From NCBI RefSeq assembly GCF_017854415.1, contig NZ_JAFMHR010000007.1, forward strand, positions 1 through 42,993: a stretch of 42,993 nt of DNA, read 5' to 3'. A program made the translations under genes and the position numbers. Shown one piece after another: positions 38,549-42,993 of the stretch. Numbering within the stretch: position 1 is the stretch's first letter; each line of letters opens with the position of its first letter. A model generated the notes under the pieces. That model ran no database searches. It was not told the DNA's origin and saw only the letters and a list, made by a program, of their open reading frames with translations. The stretch comes from Yoonia sp. (GTDB taxonomy: Bacteria > Pseudomonadota > Alphaproteobacteria > Rhodobacterales > Rhodobacteraceae).

Positions 38549-38570
38549 ACCTGCCATGCAAAGGCGAATT
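38549..38570 (+). repeat. 22-nt leader element ACCTGCCATGCAAAGGCGAATT (copy 2), upstream of the 2-hydroxyacid dehydrogenase
   Basis: 20/22 identical to 35906-35927. Confidence 0.5.
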
Positions 38571-38594
38571 TGAAAACCCAAAGGAGGGACTTGC

Positions 38595-39581
38595 ATGCCA
38601 GGTAAGCATTTGAGTGTTGTCGTGACGCGACGGTTACCCGAGGTCGTCGAGACCCGCCTGAAAGAACTTTTCGATGTTCAGTTGCGCGATGATGACACGC
38701 CGATGACGACCGAAGAACTGGCCGACGCAATGGCGCGCGCTGATGTCTTGGTCAGTACCATCACAGACCAGATTGATGCCAAGCTGTTGGGTCGTGCGGG
38801 TGAAAAACTGAAACTGATTGCCAACTATGGTGCTGGCGTTGACAATATCGATGTCGCAACCGCCCGCCAACGCGGCATTCATGTGTCCAACACGCCCGGG
38901 GTGATGACCGAAGATACCGCCGATATGGTGATGGCTTTGATCTTGGCTGTGACCCGTCGGATGGCCGAAGGCATGCAATTGGCAAAATCCGGTGACTGGT
39001 CGGGTTGGTCGCCAACTGCGATGCTTGGCGGTCGTTTGCGCGGTCGTCGTTTAGGTATTTTGGGAATGGGCCGGATTGGTCAAGCCGTGGCCCGCCGTGC
39101 GGCCGCGTTTGGCATTCAGGTACATTATCATAACCGCAAACGCCTGCGCCCCGAGGTCGAAGAAGAATTGGATGCGACCTATTGGGAAAGCCTTGATCAG
39201 ATGGTTGCGCGCGTTGATATTTTGTCGATCAATTGCCCGCATACGCCATCTACTTTTCATCTTCTAAATGCGCGTCGTTTGAAGCTAATGAAACCTGATG
39301 CGGTGATCGTGAATACTTCGCGCGGCGAAGTGATTGATGAAAATGCGCTGACCCGCATGCTGCGCACAGGCGAGATTGCAGGCGCCGGTCTGGACGTGTT
39401 CGAGCGTGGTCACGAGATTAACCCACGCCTTAAGGAACTGCCGAACGCGATTTTGCTGCCGCACATGGGATCAGCTACCATTGAAGGGCGGATCGAGATG
39501 GGCGAAAAAGTCATCGTGAACATCAAAACCTTTGCAGATGGCCATAGGCCACCTGATCTTGTCGTGCCGTCAATGCTTTGA
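38595..39581 (+). CDS. D-2-hydroxyacid dehydrogenase (D-glycerate/glyoxylate/hydroxypyruvate reductase-like)
   Basis: NYGAGVDNIDVATARQRGIHVSNTPGVMTEDTADM; GILGMGRIGQAVARRA; NTSRGEVIDENAL. Confidence 0.92.
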   Translation: MPGKHLSVVVTRRLPEVVETRLKELFDVQLRDDDTPMTTEELADAMARADVLVSTITDQIDAKLLGRAGEKLKLIANYGAGVDNIDVATARQRGIHVSNTPGVMTEDTADMVMALILAVTRRMAEGMQLAKSGDWSGWSPTAMLGGRLRGRRLGILGMGRIGQAVARRAAAFGIQVHYHNRKRLRPEVEEELDATYWESLDQMVARVDILSINCPHTPSTFHLLNARRLKLMKPDAVIVNTSRGEVIDENALTRMLRTGEIAGAGLDVFERGHEINPRLKELPNAILLPHMGSATIEGRIEMGEKVIVNIKTFADGHRPPDLVVPSML

Positions 39582-39624
39582 CCTAAGGGTGCTTTTGAAC
39601 CGCTGACCCGCAACTGTTGTCGGT

Positions 39625-39684
39625 TTTGTGCACAAAGCGGTCGGCTGGTTCTGTCGCTTTGTTTTCAATTCGCGCACATTGTGC
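39625..39684. promoter_or_regulatory. Two palindromes upstream of the flavoenzyme gene: TTTGTGCACAAA (39625-39636) and GCACA-T-TGTGC (39674-39684)
   Basis: Direct reading; both built from GCACA/TGTGC half-sites. Confidence 0.45.
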
Positions 39685-39712
39685 ATCAAAGGTGCCCAAG
39701 GGAGTCGCGCGC

Positions 39713-42208
39713 ATGAAAACGCAAGTTAAAGCATTGGTTGTTGGTGGTGGTGCCGTTGGCACATCAATTGCGTATCACTTGGCCAAAGCAGGCTGGGACG
39801 ACGTCATGCTGCTTGAGCGGGACGAGCTGACATCAGGCTCTACATGGCATGCGGCAGGATTGTTGCCGCTGTTTAACATGTCGTTCGCGACGACATATAT
39901 CCACAAATACTCGGTCGATTTTTATAAATCGCTTGAGGCTGAAACCGGCCTGAATGCGGGTTTCGCTGTCGTGGGCAACCTGCGCATGGCCCAGACCCAA
40001 GAGCGCATGGATGAATACATGCTTTATGCATCCACGGCTGAAACTTGCGATGTGCCTTACGTTTGGATGACCCCTGATGAGATCAAGGCGAAATGGCCGC
40101 TGATCCGCACTGAAGACCTGAAAGGTGCGCTTTATCACCACACCGACGGCTATATTAACCCCGCTGATGTGACCCAAGCTATGGCCAAGGGTGCGCGTCA
40201 GCGCGGCGTGATGATTGAACGAAAGTGGCAGGCGGACGCCTTTAATTGGAACGGCGACGCGTGGGAAGTAACGTGCACGAAAATGGTCGAAAAGGGCGGC
40301 AATCTTGTCCCGTCCGACGAGCAGATTGTCGTGACCGCCGAACACGTTGTGACCGCATCGGGAAACCACGCGCAAACCACAGCCAAGAAATTGGGCATAA
40401 AGATGCCCGCGATTCCCGTCGAACATCAGTTCGTAGTGTTGGATCAAGACCCCGCGCTGGTTGAATTTCGCGCGGCCGGAAATGTTGAGCATCCCGTCGT
40501 GCGCGATGCCGACGCGCAGTCCTATGTGCGCGAAGAACGCGGCGGCTGGATTTTGGGTGTCTACGAGAAAGGCGCACCCGCAGTCTTTGAATACGGTGTG
40601 CCGGATAGTTTCCGCGCGGATTTGTTTCCCCTCGATCTGGAACGGATCGAAGAACAATATATGGCGATGATCCACCGCATCCCGTCTTGCGAAGAAAGCG
40701 GGCTGAAGGACGATTTTAACGGTCCAATTTGCTACACGCCGGATGGTAACCCGCTGGTTGGACCTGCCCCCGGATTGCGCAATATGTGGCTGGCCGAAGG
40801 GTTTTCTTTCGGCATCACGGCGGCGGGCGGAACTGGCTATTATCTGGCCCAGATGATGGTCGAGGGCGAAGCCGAGATTGACATGGCGTCACTTGATCCC
40901 AAGCGCTACGGCGATTGGATGACGACCGAATTTGCGGCACGCAAAAACGAAGAATGCTATGACCACGTTTACGTGCTGCACCACCCCGACGAAGAACGCC
41001 CAGCGTGCCGTCCGTTGCGCACATCACCGGCCTATGACCGCCAAGCCGCGCGGGGCGCGCAGTTTGGTTTCGTGAATGGATGGGAGCGTCCAAACTATTT
41101 TGCCCCGTTGGGTTTTGATGATCATGCAGCGCGGTCGTTCCGCCGCGGTGGTTGGTGGAAACATGCTGTGGAAGAAGCAAAAGCAATGCGCGAGGGCGTC
41201 GGCCTGATCGACGCGACCGCCTTTACCAAACATATCGTCAAAGGCCCCGGTGCGACTGCGTTTCTGGACTGGTTCACGACGAACAAACTGCCCCGGATTG
41301 GTCGGATCAACCTGACCTATGCGCTGACCGATCACGGCACGACACGCACGGAATACACGATCGTGCGGTTGTCAGAGGACGAGTACTATTTGGTCTCTGC
41401 GGGCGCTTGGACGGCCTATGATGCTGATTTTCTGCGCAAAGCTGTTGCGGACAAAGAAGCTGACTTTGGGCGCATCGAAGTACAGAATGTGACCACACAG
41501 TGGGGTGTTTTTGCGATTGCTGGGCCAAAGTCGCGTGATGTTTTGAATGCAATCATCAAGGACGCTGATCCTGCAACAGCGCTTTCTAACAAGCGTTTCC
41601 CGTGGTTGTCCGCAAAGCAGATCGAACTGGGCATGTGTCCGGTCAATGCGATCCGTGTGGCTTATACAGGCGAGCTGGGTTGGGAATTGCATCACCCGAT
41701 CGAAATGCAGAACTACCTGTTTGATCTGCTGGAAAAGGCGGGCGAACCGCATGGCATGAAGCTTGTGGGTGCACGTGCACAAAACTGGCTGCGGCAGGAA
41801 AAATCCTACCGTGCGTTCGGCAATGAACTTGGCCGTGACGCTACCCCGCTCGAGGCCGATTTGCCGCGATTTGTTGATTTGTCTAAGGACTTTAACGGCA
41901 AAGCCGCGATGGAAGCCAAGGGCATCCGTTCAAAGTGCGTCACACTGTTGATTTATGGACCCGCAGACGCCGACCCTTGGGGCCGTGAGGCGCTTTATGC
42001 GATGGACGGCACCCGCGTTGGGCGCTTGACGTCGGGCGGATATTCGGTGGCTTTCGAAAAGTCGATTGGCATGGGCTACGTCAAACCAGAACAGGCCGTG
42101 GTTGGCACGAAACTGCAAGTCAAAATGCTGGACCAGCTTTGGAATGCAGAGGTCGTAGAAGACAGCCCGTACGATCCCAAGAACGCCGCAATCCGTGTGG
42201 ATGGTTGA
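39713..42208 (+). CDS. GcvT-type FAD-dependent oxidoreductase (dimethylglycine/sarcosine dehydrogenase-like)
   Basis: N-terminal DAO domain (VVGGGAVGTSIAYHLAKAG, LTSGSTWHAAGLLP) and C-terminal GcvT fold (YTGELGWELHHPIE); start MKTQVKALVV at 39713. Confidence 0.92.
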   Translation: MKTQVKALVVGGGAVGTSIAYHLAKAGWDDVMLLERDELTSGSTWHAAGLLPLFNMSFATTYIHKYSVDFYKSLEAETGLNAGFAVVGNLRMAQTQERMDEYMLYASTAETCDVPYVWMTPDEIKAKWPLIRTEDLKGALYHHTDGYINPADVTQAMAKGARQRGVMIERKWQADAFNWNGDAWEVTCTKMVEKGGNLVPSDEQIVVTAEHVVTASGNHAQTTAKKLGIKMPAIPVEHQFVVLDQDPALVEFRAAGNVEHPVVRDADAQSYVREERGGWILGVYEKGAPAVFEYGVPDSFRADLFPLDLERIEEQYMAMIHRIPSCEESGLKDDFNGPICYTPDGNPLVGPAPGLRNMWLAEGFSFGITAAGGTGYYLAQMMVEGEAEIDMASLDPKRYGDWMTTEFAARKNEECYDHVYVLHHPDEERPACRPLRTSPAYDRQAARGAQFGFVNGWERPNYFAPLGFDDHAARSFRRGGWWKHAVEEAKAMREGVGLIDATAFTKHIVKGPGATAFLDWFTTNKLPRIGRINLTYALTDHGTTRTEYTIVRLSEDEYYLVSAGAWTAYDADFLRKAVADKEADFGRIEVQNVTTQWGVFAIAGPKSRDVLNAIIKDADPATALSNKRFPWLSAKQIELGMCPVNAIRVAYTGELGWELHHPIEMQNYLFDLLEKAGEPHGMKLVGARAQNWLRQEKSYRAFGNELGRDATPLEADLPRFVDLSKDFNGKAAMEAKGIRSKCVTLLIYGPADADPWGREALYAMDGTRVGRLTSGGYSVAFEKSIGMGYVKPEQAVVGTKLQVKMLDQLWNAEVVEDSPYDPKNAAIRVDG

Positions 42209-42221
42209 CAGATGCGCGCTG

Positions 42222-42247
42222 GTAAGGTGGGTTTAAACCCACCTTAC
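42222..42247. repeat. Perfect 26-bp palindrome GTAAGGTGGGTTTAAACCCACCTTAC
   Basis: Each 13-nt half is the exact reverse complement of the other. Confidence 0.9.
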
Positions 42248-42266
42248 GTTTGCGAAAGGGATGCAC

Positions 42267-42557
42267 ATGTCAGACAAGATTGCCGTTGAAAACATCAATA
42301 CACCGGGCCAAACGGCGAATGTCGACAAGGCGAAATACCTTGCGATGAAAGATGCGATGCTTGCTACTTTGCCCAAGGCGTCACCAGGAATGACCGCAAG
42401 AGAGGCAAAGGAAGCCGCCATACCGCACCTGCCCGAAGCGCTATTTCCTGGCGGGGCAACATCGGGCTGGTGGCTGAAATGTGTGCAACTGGACCTTGAA
42501 GCAAAAGGCGTAGTGGTGCGCGAAGCAACCAAGCCTTTACGTTTTCATCTGACCTAG
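42267..42557 (+). CDS. Small uncharacterised protein (96 aa; possibly DUF6958-like)
   Basis: Intact ORF MSDKIAVENINTPGQTANVDKAKY...GWWLKCVQLDLEAKG with upstream GAAAGGGA ribosome-binding-like sequence. Confidence 0.72.
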   Translation: MSDKIAVENINTPGQTANVDKAKYLAMKDAMLATLPKASPGMTAREAKEAAIPHLPEALFPGGATSGWWLKCVQLDLEAKGVVVREATKPLRFHLT

Positions 42558-42993
42558 CCGGGTTTTACGGGCCGCAAGTGGTGATGTTTGCACGCCATTG
42601 GCGTCAAAGCTTTCGGGTGCCAGCCACGCCTCGAACCCCGCTTGGATAGGCCGCTCAAGGCGTCGTATCTCTATTCATTGTGCCGATAACCCAGCTCATC
42701 GAACACCAGCTACGCTATCAGATAATAGTTTAGGTCGCCATAACCGTCCGTTTGAGAGCGGGTGAGAAAGTGATTAATCCCCACTGTGTCGGGGTTCAGG
42801 CGGTACAACATCACAAGTGCGCCCATGCATCGGCGTATGTGGAACAGGCGGACGGCCTTGCCAAACGGGAACTGGTGCGCCGATTGGTTAGCCTTACGCG
42901 TTTTTGTGCTGTGTCATGTGAACCTGCCGGGTGAGAGGGCGGCGATTGCTTGTGCTGGAATGTCCGAGGGTGCGCCGCTGATCAGGTCCGCCA
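42537..42993 (-). pseudogene. Decayed protein-coding remnant, family not identified
   Basis: Minus-strand conceptual translation gives protein-like pieces (ADLISGAPSDIPAQAIAALSPGRFT; LNPDTVGINHFLTRSQTDGYGDLNYYLIA*LVFDELGYRHNE*RYDA; LERPIQAGFEAWLAPESFDANGVQTSPLAARKTRL) split by stops and a frameshift. Confidence 0.55.

Noticed and set aside
39833-40675. 280-aa minus-strand ORF inside the dimethylglycine dehydrogenase-like gene
   Set aside because: Antisense of a well-supported flavoprotein; His/Arg/Phe-rich composition and no motif.
1-42993. CRISPR array, defence island, prophage or integrative element
   Set aside because: No regularly spaced repeats, integrase/transposase, restriction-modification, toxin-antitoxin or phage structural genes were recognised.

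Overview
A 43-kb, gene-dense chromosomal segment whose gene content and protein sequences look like a Rhodobacterales/Roseobacter-group alphaproteobacterium (inference; no 16S, tRNA or other taxonomic marker present). About 41 protein-coding genes are supported. They include ethylmalonyl-CoA pathway genes (ecm and ccr, with a PlsB-like acyltransferase between them), a RecD-like helicase, and a BMP/YufOPQ-type nucleoside ABC transporter operon ending in purine nucleoside phosphorylase. Also present are rimI-tsaB-nfu, usp, ilvE, VOC, trpS, a rhomboid-fold protein, murJ, glnD, an LpoA-like lipoprotein, rsmI-yraN-gshB, comM/yifB, GST, cobC-like/cobU, rpoHII, coaBC-dut-moeB-like, an M3 peptidase, an SH3 protein, a 2-hydroxyacid dehydrogenase and a dimethylglycine/sarcosine dehydrogenase-like flavoenzyme. 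I saw no CRISPR array, rRNA, tRNA, prophage or transposase. Most of the window is core metabolism. The most interesting signals are mainly regulatory or structural: a shared GTAATT-N-AATTAC palindrome at both ecm and ccr, with a RamB/PccR-like palindrome before ccr; all four intact convergent gene pairs overlapping by exactly 4 nt at their stop codons; a rhomboid lacking both catalytic residues; CtrA-like sites before comM and before a RecD-like helicase operon; an RpoE-like promoter before rpoHII; a perfect 26-bp palindrome; an uncharacterised 139-aa protein coupled between two nucleoside-permease genes; and a decaying pseudogene at the right edge. I did not find convincing evidence for a wholly new defence or mobile system. 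All calls are by eye, without database searches.
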